DNA of 5,765 nt from Verrucomicrobiaceae bacterium (GTDB taxonomy: Bacteria; Verrucomicrobiota; Verrucomicrobiae; Verrucomicrobiales; Akkermansiaceae), in contig CANBTO010000350.1 of the NCBI GenBank assembly GCA_947372405.1, positions 1-5,765 of the forward strand, read 5' to 3'. Position 1 is the first letter of the stretch; each line of letters opens with the position of its first letter. The position numbers and the translations under genes are program-made. Below the pieces are notes generated by a model, which saw only the letters and a program-made list of their open reading frames with translations, had not been told where the DNA came from and did no database searches. Shown here in pieces: positions 1-5,481 of the stretch.

Positions 1-220
1 TTAGAATGTAGCCTTCGGCGGAAATCACCACGCCGTAAGCGATCTCTTTGCGGTCATCGAGAATCACCGCGCTCGATGTTTGTAAGACCTGCCGCTGCGC
101 CTCGAAGGCTGCGACGACCGCCGTGCCGGTGGTCCGATAGGCGGATTCCAGGCTCTGCTGCGCCGCCACAGGCAGCACCAGCAGAGCGGCAAGGATGAGT
201 GAATATTTGTTAGCGTGCAC
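1..220 (-). CDS. Exported S1C-type (trypsin-like) peptidase-family protein, 3' end outside window
   Basis: This is an open frame of 73 residues with no stop before the window edge. It starts at GTG (218-220). A TTG just upstream (221-223) is the only other possible start before an in-frame stop at 233-235. The N-terminus looks like a signal peptide: a short basic region, a hydrophobic run (about residues 8-18) and a likely signal-peptidase site near VAA-QQ at 18-22. The mature part reads YGVVISAEGYIL at the edge, which matches the first strands of S1C proteases. The neighbouring protease has GSGVIVSADGIILTAAH at the equivalent place. The catalytic residues lie beyond the window, so an active enzyme cannot be told from a degenerate paralogue. 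It overlaps the stop of the upstream protease gene by 11 bp and shows no Shine-Dalgarno, so translational coupling is likely (inference). The family call is fairly secure; proteolytic activity is unknown. Confidence 0.72.
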   Translation of the reverse strand, partial: MHANKYSLILAALLVLPVAAQQSLESAYRTTGTAVVAAFEAQRQVLQTSSAVILDDRKEIAYGVVISAEGYIL

Positions 221-1190
221 CAAGGTCGAGAGTTAGCGTTTTCGGTTTTCCTGCGTGTTCCGTCTCCAGTGTTAGTTCGTCGCCCGCTGACATTTCCTTG
301 AGCAAATCCTGCATCTGTTCGCGTTTTTCCAAGGCCACGCCGTTCATTTTCAGCAAGGCGTCGCCCTCCTTGATTCCCGCTTCCGCCGCCGGGCTTTTTT
401 CGCCCACTTTCGTCACCCGCAGGCCACCTTCCGGTCGTGGTTCGGTGGCGATGCCGAGAAATCCCGTGCCCTTCACCGGCTTCTGCGCGTAGGGCCCCTC
501 GCCAATGAATTCCGCCTTCTGTAGTCCGTCCCAGTTCGCGATGAATTCGGTCATCGGCACATGCATGTTCGACTCGAGCTGCGCGCCGACCCGCGAGTGG
601 ATGCCGATCAGTTTACCAGTTAGATCAAACAACGGCCCGCCCGAATCACCCCCGATCAACTTGCAGTCGGATTGAAACGTCGAGCCCGCGATCCGCACTA
701 ACCGCCCCAGTCGCACCACCGAGCCCCGGTCCTTGTCAAAGCCGCCGGAATGCCCGAGCGCGAACACCCAGTCCGCCAGCTTGGTCGTTTCCGCCCGATC
801 GATTTCCACAAACGGATAGGTTCCCTTCTCGGTGATCTGGATCATCGCCGCGTCCTTGTCCGCGACCAGTCCCAGCGTTTCCCCCTTCAAGCGTGTGCCG
901 TCTTCGAGAACCACCGTCACTTTTTTCTTCACTCCTTGGGCGACATGCGCTGCGGTTAAAATGATACCATCTGCGGAAACGATCACCCCACTGCCCGAGC
1001 CTTCCTTGATCTCGATGCACACCGTCGCCGCCCGCGCCTTGGGCAGAGCGGAGGCCACTGCGTTTTGGATGGCTTCCAAGTCCTTGCGATTTTGCGGCGC
1101 TTTCAGGTCGTTCACGTACGGGCGCGCGTCATCGGCGAAGGCGCACAATGGCAGCAGGGCCAGCATTGGGAAAATCAGAGGTAACTTCAT
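210..1190 (-). CDS. Exported HtrA-like S1C serine protease with one PDZ domain
   Basis: The protein has 326 aa. Residues 1-19 form a Sec signal peptide with probable cleavage after CAFA. A trypsin-like domain follows (about 50-225) with a complete triad: His82 in LTAAHVAQ, Asp113 in DKDAAMIQI and Ser183 in GGDSGGPLF. A C-terminal PDZ domain (about 238-322) contains SPAAEAGIKEGDALLKMNG. This is the layout of a short periplasmic DegS/HtrA-type protease, which degrades or senses misfolded envelope proteins. There is one PDZ domain rather than two, and a cleavable signal rather than an obvious anchor. The ATG at 1188-1190 gives a clean signal peptide directly, so this start is preferred. No Shine-Dalgarno is visible, and an inverted repeat sits 5 nt upstream of the start. 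Its stop overlaps the start of a second S1C-family gene, so the two are probably made together and may work as a pair (inference). The physiological substrate cannot be read from sequence. Confidence 0.92.
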   Translation of the reverse strand: MKLPLIFPMLALLPLCAFADDARPYVNDLKAPQNRKDLEAIQNAVASALPKARAATVCIEIKEGSGSGVIVSADGIILTAAHVAQGVKKKVTVVLEDGTRLKGETLGLVADKDAAMIQITEKGTYPFVEIDRAETTKLADWVFALGHSGGFDKDRGSVVRLGRLVRIAGSTFQSDCKLIGGDSGGPLFDLTGKLIGIHSRVGAQLESNMHVPMTEFIANWDGLQKAEFIGEGPYAQKPVKGTGFLGIATEPRPEGGLRVTKVGEKSPAAEAGIKEGDALLKMNGVALEKREQMQDLLKEMSAGDELTLETEHAGKPKTLTLDLGAR

Positions 1191-1195
1191 CGGGG

Positions 1196-1226
1196 TCGGC
1201 TTGGCGGCAGGCTAAGGGCAAGCCGA
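1196..1226 (-). other. Inverted repeat just upstream of the protease start codon
   Basis: TCGGCTTG at 1196-1203 is perfectly complementary to CAAGCCGA at 1219-1226, with a 15-nt loop. In the minus-strand transcript the hairpin lies between the methyltransferase stop and the protease ATG and ends 5 nt before the ATG. It has no U-tract on that strand, so it is not a classical terminator. It could limit ribosome access to the protease start or stabilise a processed mRNA end. On the plus strand it is followed by only four T's, and no plus-strand gene would use it. An 8-bp stem can also arise by chance in GC-rich DNA. Confidence 0.35.
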
Positions 1227-1238
1227 GTTTTCCGCAAC

Positions 1239-1844
1239 TTATGCCTGCGCGACCCGACGAAATAATCCGAGCCACTCCCGCCCCTTGCGTCCGGGATAGG
1301 CCATTGTTGGCACCCAGCCGTCCAGCCGCACGAACCATGGGGCGAACCACGCCTCTAGCTCCGCGAGTGTGACGCCGAACGGAGGACCGGTCGCCACCTC
1401 GCCTGGATCGAAGGGATTCAGGAAAAATACACCCGCCAGCAAGCCTCCCTCGCAGAGGCACGCTGCTGCCGCTTCCGCATACCGGCCCCGCTCACTGGGG
1501 TCGATCGCGCACAAACAGGTATGCTCCCACAATGCCGAAAACTCGCGTCCCGCCCACCATGCAGGATCGAGGAAATTTCCCAATGCATAAGTTTCCTTTC
1601 CCGTGTTAGGAAATTCTCCGGCCCGCGCCACTGCCGTTGGGGATAAATCCACGCCGAGTACCGGCAGTTCTAACTGTGCCAGCGCTCGCACATCATGTCC
1701 CAGTCCGCAGCCCGGCACGAGGACCGGCCCCGCGCCCCACGCTGATGGCTCCAGTTTTTCTAACAATTCCACCAACGGCGGCGCGGCTTGGCCTTTTTCC
1801 CATGGCGTATCGCCCGCTTGATAGCGCTGATCCCAGTCTGTCAT
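1239..1844 (-). CDS. TPMT-family SAM-dependent methyltransferase
   Basis: This 201-aa class I SAM methyltransferase resembles the thiopurine S-methyltransferase (TPMT) family, whose bacterial members methylate thiols, halides, or selenium and tellurium compounds. It shows the family's N-terminal signature WDQRYQAGDTPWEKG (4-18), the SAM-binding motif VPGCGLGHD (43-51), the acidic residue that would bind the ribose (Asp66 in GVDLSP), NFLD (90-93) and WEHTCLCAI (106-114). It then has GPPFGV (153-158) and the C-terminal LDGW (174-177). The length is normal for the family, no signal peptide is present, and the enzyme is presumably cytoplasmic. The ATG start at 1842-1844 places the W..RY..G.TPW motif directly at the N-terminus, as in relatives. 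It lies 63 bp downstream of an Ig-like protein gene and 48 bp upstream of the protease gene. No terminator is visible on either side, so co-transcription is possible. The methyl acceptor cannot be predicted. Confidence 0.88.
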   Translation of the reverse strand: MTDWDQRYQAGDTPWEKGQAAPPLVELLEKLEPSAWGAGPVLVPGCGLGHDVRALAQLELPVLGVDLSPTAVARAGEFPNTGKETYALGNFLDPAWWAGREFSALWEHTCLCAIDPSERGRYAEAAAACLCEGGLLAGVFFLNPFDPGEVATGPPFGVTLAELEAWFAPWFVRLDGWVPTMAYPGRKGREWLGLFRRVAQA

Positions 1845-1872
1845 GCGCCCACAGTCTGCCGTGTTTCGCGAT

Positions 1873-2696
1873 CTGGCAAGCGCGGCTTTGGCACAGATAA
1901 ATGTGGATCAAGGAGTGACTTTCACGGTGACCGTCTTCGAGTTGACAATGCCACCGGCGTTTTTGATCTGCACCCAGTATTTGGAAGTAGTCGTGAGGTT
2001 GAATGTTTTAAAGGTGGCAGTCTTGGCTGAGACAGTTTTGATGGGTCTGATGGTATTGCCGCTTGCGCCTTTATACCATTGATAGGTGAGACCCGTGCCA
2101 GATGCCGTAACTGAGAGGGTCGCAAAATTGCCAGTCTTGATAGTGAGGGATGCAGGCTGTTTCGTGATGGTTGGAAGGGGCGTGCCAGTGCCATTGGCGA
2201 CGACAATCGTGAATGATTGGGAGAGGGATGGACCAATGAGGGTCTGAGATACCAATGCTCTGACGGTGATGGGGAAGCTGCCGGTTTGAGTCGGGATTCC
2301 GGAAATGGAGTCCACGTTGCTGAAGGTGGCATTGGCGTGTACAAGGCCAGCGGGCAAAGCTCCGATGATTTGCCAACTTCCCGGTGGTCTGAGAGTACCC
2401 ACCGCCTGAAAGACAAAAGATAGGTTTTTGTCGATAGTTGCTTTCACGGTTGCCGATCCGGGTGAGGGCTGAAGCTGGGTGATGGTGGACGCGCCAGCAA
2501 TGGAATCGAAGGCGCAGAGCCCAACGACGGAGGCGATGCTCCATTTTGCGAGTTCACCCATGCCTGAGACGCCCAACACACGGGCCTCTGGCAGGATGAT
2601 TTGGACGATGGGCGTGCGTTGGAATAACAGCAGCAACGAGCCGAGTTTTGAGAAAAACTGGCGAGCGTTACGATTGAGTTTATTTGGGGTTCTCAA
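1873..2696 (-). repeat. Tandem duplication, copy A (gene plus 3' flank)
   Basis: This segment matches 2852-3677 at an offset of about 981 bp. The match covers the whole 789-bp gene without net gaps and continues past the stop. TCAAGGAGTGAC (minus-strand stop and last codons) is shared, and CTGGCAAGCGCGGCTT is identical at 1873-1888 and 2852-2867. The flank between these two blocks is more diverged and contains a small indel. The terminator beyond copy B is absent beyond copy A, so the duplication boundary lies between the shared 16-mer and the terminator. Confidence 0.85.
1908..2696 (-). CDS. Ig-like domain envelope protein, paralogue A (TTG start)
   Basis: This 262-aa protein is not known by function. 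Residues 1-71 form a long N-terminal segment: a basic start, a hydrophobic run LGSLLLLF, LPEARVLG, and a second hydrophobic helix WSIASVVGLCAFDSIAGAS (52-70). It is probably an extended export signal or anchor. Residues 78-167 resemble a putative-Ig (PIG-like) domain, with SISGIPTQTGSFPITV at 130-145. Residues 174-262 are an Ig-like domain: ITKQPAS, core Trp207 in YQWYKG, YWVQIKNAGG and a terminal VTVKVTP strand; it has no Cys pair. No ATG exists in frame before residue 56. The TTG at 2694-2696 aligns with the ATG of paralogue B and gives the same 262-aa length, so it is preferred to the TTG at 2724-2726. It lies just after the terminator of the upstream operon, so it needs its own promoter or read-through. 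It may be weakly expressed. Confidence 0.78.
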   Translation of the reverse strand: MRTPNKLNRNARQFFSKLGSLLLLFQRTPIVQIILPEARVLGVSGMGELAKWSIASVVGLCAFDSIAGASTITQLQPSPGSATVKATIDKNLSFVFQAVGTLRPPGSWQIIGALPAGLVHANATFSNVDSISGIPTQTGSFPITVRALVSQTLIGPSLSQSFTIVVANGTGTPLPTITKQPASLTIKTGNFATLSVTASGTGLTYQWYKGASGNTIRPIKTVSAKTATFKTFNLTTTSKYWVQIKNAGGIVNSKTVTVKVTP

Positions 2697-2756
2697 ATTT
2701 TTTGATTTAGTAGGATCGTGAATCAATCCGGCAAAGGGGGAGGATTTGGATCACGT

Positions 2757-2799
2757 AGAAAATAAAAAACGCCCGACTCCACGGGGGAGACGGGCGTTT
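2757..2799 (-). terminator. Rho-independent terminator closing the redox/flavin operon
   Basis: AAACGCCCG (2767-2775) pairs with CGGGCGTTT (2791-2799), and CTCC (2777-2780) pairs with GGAG (2786-2789), with one A/A mismatch and a 5-nt loop. Read on the minus strand, the stem is followed by TTTTTTATTTT (2769 down to 2759), a good U-tract. On the plus strand only three T's follow, so it acts chiefly on minus-strand transcripts. It lies about 90 bp after the stop of paralogue B and about 60 bp before the start of paralogue A. It should therefore separate the two copies into different transcription units. Confidence 0.88.
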
Positions 2800-2851
2800 A
2801 GAAATGAAAACGTAGATCACTTACTTTCGCTCACCATCCGCGTTACACATG

Positions 2852-3677
2852 CTGGCAAGCGCGGCTTGGGCCCAAGACAGAATGGGGGTCAAGGAGTGAC
2901 CGTCACCGTGACAGTATTGGAATTGACAGTGCCCCCGGCGTTTTTGATCTGGACCCAGTATGCGGTTGAGGCCTTGAGAATGGGTGTTTTAAAGGTGGCG
3001 GTCTTGGCAGAGGCCGTGAGGACGGGTTTGGTGGTAACGCCTCTTGTGCCCTTATACCATTGATAGGTGAGACCGGTGCCGGATGCCGTAACTGAGAGTA
3101 TCGCAAAATTGCCAGTCTTGATGGTTGGGGATGCAGGCTGTTTCGTGATGGTCGGAAGGGACGAGACGCCGCCACTGCCCACGACAATTGTGAACGCTTT
3201 GGAGGTGGAGGGGCCGGCGAAGCCTGAGAATTCCCATGCTTTGACCGTGATGGGGAAGCTGCCAGTTTGAGTTGGGATACCCGTAATGGAGTCCACACTG
3301 TTGAAGGCCGCATTATTATGATTCAGACCGTTAGGCAAAGCACCGATGATTTGCCAGCTTCCCGGACGGCTGTCAACGCCTGTCACCTGGAATACAAAAG
3401 CCAAGCTTTTGTTTTGGGTTGCGTTCACGGTTAATGATCCGGCAGTCGGCTGAAGCTGGGTGATGGTGGACGCGCCTGCGATGGAATCGAAAGCACAGAG
3501 ACCCACGACGGAGGCGATGCTCCATTTTGCAAGTTCACCCATGCCTGAGGTGCCCAGTACCCGGGCTTCTGGCAGGATCATTTGGACGATAGGTGTGCGT
3601 TGGAATAACAGCAGTAGTGAGCCGAGTTTGGAGAAAAACTGGCGAGTCTTGCGATGCATTTTAGTTGGTGTTTTCAT
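2852..3677 (-). repeat. Tandem duplication, copy B (gene plus 3' flank)
   Basis: This is the counterpart of 1873-2696. The coding parts align ungapped over 262 codons with about 66 amino-acid differences by hand count. The divergence is concentrated in the linkers and domain edges (residues 78-105, 117-170 and 211-239) and is nearly absent from residues 12-77. Weak similarity also continues about 20 nt upstream of the start codons (ACTAAA plus an A-rich run). Confidence 0.85.
2889..3677 (-). CDS. Ig-like domain envelope protein, paralogue B
   Basis: This 262-aa protein has the same plan as its downstream paralogue: a conserved N-terminal segment (1-71) with two hydrophobic stretches and DSIAGAST at 64-71, a PIG-like domain (about 78-167) with SITGIPTQTGSFPITV, and a C-terminal Ig-like domain (about 174-262) with YQWYKG, YWVQIKNAGG and VTVTVTP. 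The ATG at 3675-3677 (MKTPTKM) is chosen over an in-frame ATG 20 codons upstream. That longer version would overlap the DUF4266 stop and would add a polar stretch with no counterpart in paralogue A. The gene follows the DUF4266 lipoprotein after 44 bp and is the last gene before the terminator, so it belongs with the DUF3570-ApbE-TlpA-DUF4266 operon. A cell-envelope location is inferred from the Ig-like folds and the N-terminus. Its role is unknown; a scaffold or a flavin-carrying partner are both possible. The only Cys is Cys61, in the second hydrophobic stretch. Confidence 0.83.
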   Translation of the reverse strand: MKTPTKMHRKTRQFFSKLGSLLLLFQRTPIVQMILPEARVLGTSGMGELAKWSIASVVGLCAFDSIAGASTITQLQPTAGSLTVNATQNKSLAFVFQVTGVDSRPGSWQIIGALPNGLNHNNAAFNSVDSITGIPTQTGSFPITVKAWEFSGFAGPSTSKAFTIVVGSGGVSSLPTITKQPASPTIKTGNFAILSVTASGTGLTYQWYKGTRGVTTKPVLTASAKTATFKTPILKASTAYWVQIKNAGGTVNSNTVTVTVTP

Positions 3678-3721
3678 GGTCTTGTTTTTAGTTGTGTTTT
3701 GTTTTAACGATTGAGAATTTA

Positions 3722-3952
3722 TCAGTTGCATCCGCAACCACCGCCGCCCACACCACCACCACCGAATGCCGCTTCACGGGAGAAATAAGCGTGTTCGGTC
3801 ATGGCCTTGATCAAGGGCGTCATATTATCGGACATGACGGGTTTTGCTAGATTGCCGCGCTCGTAAGGTTTCACCCGTACAAGCTGATCGGAACAACTGC
3901 TAAGGCAGATGAATGCAGCAGTTGATGTTAGTAAAAAAAATGGTGAGTTCAT
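3722..3952 (-). CDS. DUF4266-type small lipoprotein with Gly/Cys C-terminal tail
   Basis: This is a 76-aa predicted lipoprotein. A signal sequence (1-19) ends in a lipobox LSSC, so Cys20 would be lipidated. The mature part has VKPYERGNLAKPVM (27-40), HAYFSRE (54-60) and a tail of Gly residues ending GGGGCGCN (69-76). This series is characteristic of DUF4266 as I know it, a family of short lipoproteins with no established function. The ATG at 3950-3952 is chosen because it puts a normal signal sequence at the N-terminus. The upstream ATG at 3995-3997 would overlap the TlpA gene and add a hydrophilic stretch before the signal. The gene sits 16 bp after the TlpA-like gene and 44 bp before paralogue B. 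The CxC pair next to a thioredoxin-like protein suggests a redox or metal-binding tail (inference). A modified peptide tail is another possibility, but no modification enzyme other than ApbE is visible. Confidence 0.87.
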   Translation of the reverse strand: MNSPFFLLTSTAAFICLSSCSDQLVRVKPYERGNLAKPVMSDNMTPLIKAMTEHAYFSREAAFGGGGVGGGGCGCN

Positions 3953-3968
3953 GGTTGCGGGTGGTGTT

Positions 3969-4463
3969 TCACTTTCCTTCGGCGAGTAGGGTTTCAATTT
4001 CGGTGACGTATTCAGCCTCGGTCTTGGCTCCTTTGAATCCCGTGTGGAGATAGCGAATCACGCCCTTACGATCCACAAGATAGCTGGTTGGCATCGAAGG
4101 TGGGCCGAAAAAATCCGCGGCCTTATGAGAGGCGTCGTGAACGATGGTGAAGGACACCTTCATCTTATCCGCGAAGGCTTTGTATTTCGCCGCATCCTCG
4201 TCCACCCCAACGCCAATGATGACGAGCCCTTTTGAGCCGTATTTGGACTGGAGTTTGTTGAGAACGGGAAATGATTGGATGCAGGGGCCGCACCATGATG
4301 CCCAGAAATCAACCAACGCCACCTTTCCCGCAGTATTGGGGACAGAGGCACCGGGTAGCAGTTGGGATAGATTCGGGACTGGCCGACCGACCTTGGCGCC
4401 ATCGGCGGCTGATAGAATCGGGGCTGAACAGGTGAGCAGGAATGCAGTGATGATGTTTTTCAT
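3969..4463 (-). CDS. Exported TlpA-like thioredoxin-fold protein
   Basis: The protein has 164 aa. A signal peptide covers about residues 1-20 (hydrophobic AFLLTCSAPILSA). It is followed by a TlpA/ResA-type thioredoxin fold: VALVDFWASWCGPC (48-61, active-site Cys58 and Cys61), LVIIGVGVDED (80-90) and the cis-Pro loop SMPTSYLVD (123-131, Pro125). The last part is GVIRYLHTGF. Such proteins are periplasmic or membrane-facing thiol oxidoreductases, usually reductants for cytochrome maturation or for specific Cys-containing partners. No lipobox is evident, because Cys12 lies inside the hydrophobic core. Placement between ApbE (28 bp upstream) and a lipoprotein with a CGC tail (16 bp downstream) makes that tail a plausible partner (inference). 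The start ATG at 4461-4463 gives the signal peptide directly. No Shine-Dalgarno precedes it. Confidence 0.92.
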   Translation of the reverse strand: MKNIITAFLLTCSAPILSAADGAKVGRPVPNLSQLLPGASVPNTAGKVALVDFWASWCGPCIQSFPVLNKLQSKYGSKGLVIIGVGVDEDAAKYKAFADKMKVSFTIVHDASHKAADFFGPPSMPTSYLVDRKGVIRYLHTGFKGAKTEAEYVTEIETLLAEGK

Positions 4464-4491
4464 AAGTGTTTAGTGGGTTGAGAGAGATCGT

Positions 4492-5463
4492 TCATGCGCT
4501 TTTAACTAGCCATTTGCCGAAACCGCGGGTGCCGTCGATGCCGCTTTCGCTTTGGGCGCAGACCTCGACGCCACGGGCGAGTGAGGCGAGATGGAGTCCT
4601 TCGCGGGTGCCCAGCACGAAGACCGAGGTGCTGTAGATTCCAGCTTCGAGGCACGAGTTGGCCACCACGGTGACGGCGCGCATGCCGTTGGTCACCGGCC
4701 AGCCGGTGCGGGTATCGAGAATATGGCCGTAGCGCACGCCGGCGTGGGTGAAATGACGGGCGTAATCGCCGGAAGCGGAAACCGCGAGATCGCTAACAGC
4801 CAATCCGCCCCAGCAATTGCCGGGCTTGTTGCCGTCCTCAATACCGATGTGCCAGAAGGGATGTGAACCATTTCCACCCATGGCGTAGATGTCGCGTCCC
4901 AGATCAATAAGTGCATCCTTGATCCCGAATTGCCGGGCGATCTTGGCCACGCTGTCCACGGCGAATTCCTTGCCGAAGCCCCCGAAATCCAAGCCCATAC
5001 CTGCTATCGGGAGAAAAATTCCACCCGTGCGGCGTTGCACCTTTTTCCAGCCTGTTAGCGCCAGCGTGGCCTTCACTTCGTTGCTTTCTGGAAGCGCGGC
5101 GTGGGCGACTTTCCAGTTCCATAATTGCATCAAGGGCAACATCGTGGAGTCCAGAATACCATGGGTCCGGGTGAATAATCCATCGGCAATGTCGAGGAGT
5201 TCTTCCATCTCGCGGTCGGTTTTCACCCACTCGTGTCCGGCGGCCGCATTGATGCGGGAAACCAGCGAGTCAGGCCGGAAGCGTGAGAACTTGGCTTCAA
5301 ATCTCTCGATCCAACCGAGCGCCTCGGCGGCGAATTCCAATGCCTTGCGTTCATCCGGCTGTTTGAATTTGACCAGACATTGAGTGCCGAGCGCATTGAA
5401 CTCAAGCCGCCTCATGCCGAGTGCATCGGCAGGCAGGACAGGGTTTGTTAGCGTTGAGCTCAT
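4492..5463 (-). CDS. apbE: ApbE-type FAD:protein FMN transferase
   Basis: This 323-aa protein belongs to the ApbE family, whose members split FAD and attach FMN covalently to a Thr or Ser of a target protein. Family motifs appear in order: GTQCLVKF (26-33), FSRFRPDSLVSRIN (59-72), GMGLDFGGFGKEFAVD (155-170), ALIDLGRDIYAMG (184-196), SGDYARHF (231-238), RYGHILDTRTGWPV (244-257) and STSVFVLG (278-285). Two oddities stand out. First, no signal peptide or lipobox is seen, so the enzyme looks cytoplasmic although its neighbours are exported. A start at Met17 would not change that. Second, in the C-terminal Mg-site motif, usually D-A-L-S-T, the Asp position is Gly275 (GIYST) while Thr279 is kept. 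Some ApbE branches may naturally have AG there, so loss of activity is not implied. The gene lies 18 bp after the DUF3570 gene and 28 bp before the TlpA-like gene, consistent with one operon. Confidence 0.93.
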   Translation of the reverse strand: MSSTLTNPVLPADALGMRRLEFNALGTQCLVKFKQPDERKALEFAAEALGWIERFEAKFSRFRPDSLVSRINAAAGHEWVKTDREMEELLDIADGLFTRTHGILDSTMLPLMQLWNWKVAHAALPESNEVKATLALTGWKKVQRRTGGIFLPIAGMGLDFGGFGKEFAVDSVAKIARQFGIKDALIDLGRDIYAMGGNGSHPFWHIGIEDGNKPGNCWGGLAVSDLAVSASGDYARHFTHAGVRYGHILDTRTGWPVTNGMRAVTVVANSCLEAGIYSTSVFVLGTREGLHLASLARGVEVCAQSESGIDGTRGFGKWLVKSA

Positions 5464-5481
5464 AGCGTCGAGGGAAACAAG

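Noticed and set aside
736..1461. Several 60-127 aa open frames on both strands across the protease and methyltransferase genes
   Set aside because: They are shadows of GC-rich coding genes with low-complexity, Arg/Pro-rich translations, no family resemblance, and overlap with well-supported genes.
1845..1907. Terminator or regulatory site between paralogue A and the methyltransferase gene
   Set aside because: No stem followed by a U-tract is visible; part of this gap is only the decayed 3' flank shared with copy B.
1922..2544. Alternative minus-strand frames (157-164 aa) within paralogue A, with similar shadows in paralogue B
   Set aside because: They lie out of frame with a conserved Ig-like protein; their Ser/Pro/His-rich character is a by-product of its codon use.
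2697..2756. Possible promoter for paralogue A (a TTGATT followed 17 nt later by an A-run)
   Set aside because: It has no proper -10 match and would place transcription start essentially at the start codon; the region is simply AT-rich.
3678..3737. Longer form of Ig-like paralogue B (282 aa)
   Set aside because: The extra 20 residues are polar, overlap the DUF4266 stop, and have no counterpart in paralogue A. The ATG at 3675-3677 gives equal lengths for both copies.
3735..3765. CCACCACC-type simple repeat
   Set aside because: It is fully explained by the poly-Gly codons of the DUF4266 tail.
3953..3997. Longer DUF4266 reading frame starting at an upstream ATG (91 aa)
   Set aside because: It would overlap the end of the TlpA-like gene and place a hydrophilic stretch before a normal lipoprotein signal. 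The ATG at 3950-3952 fits the family.
4889..5383. 164-aa plus-strand open frame opposite apbE
   Set aside because: It is antisense to a gene with a full series of ApbE motifs and shows no recognisable domain or promoter.
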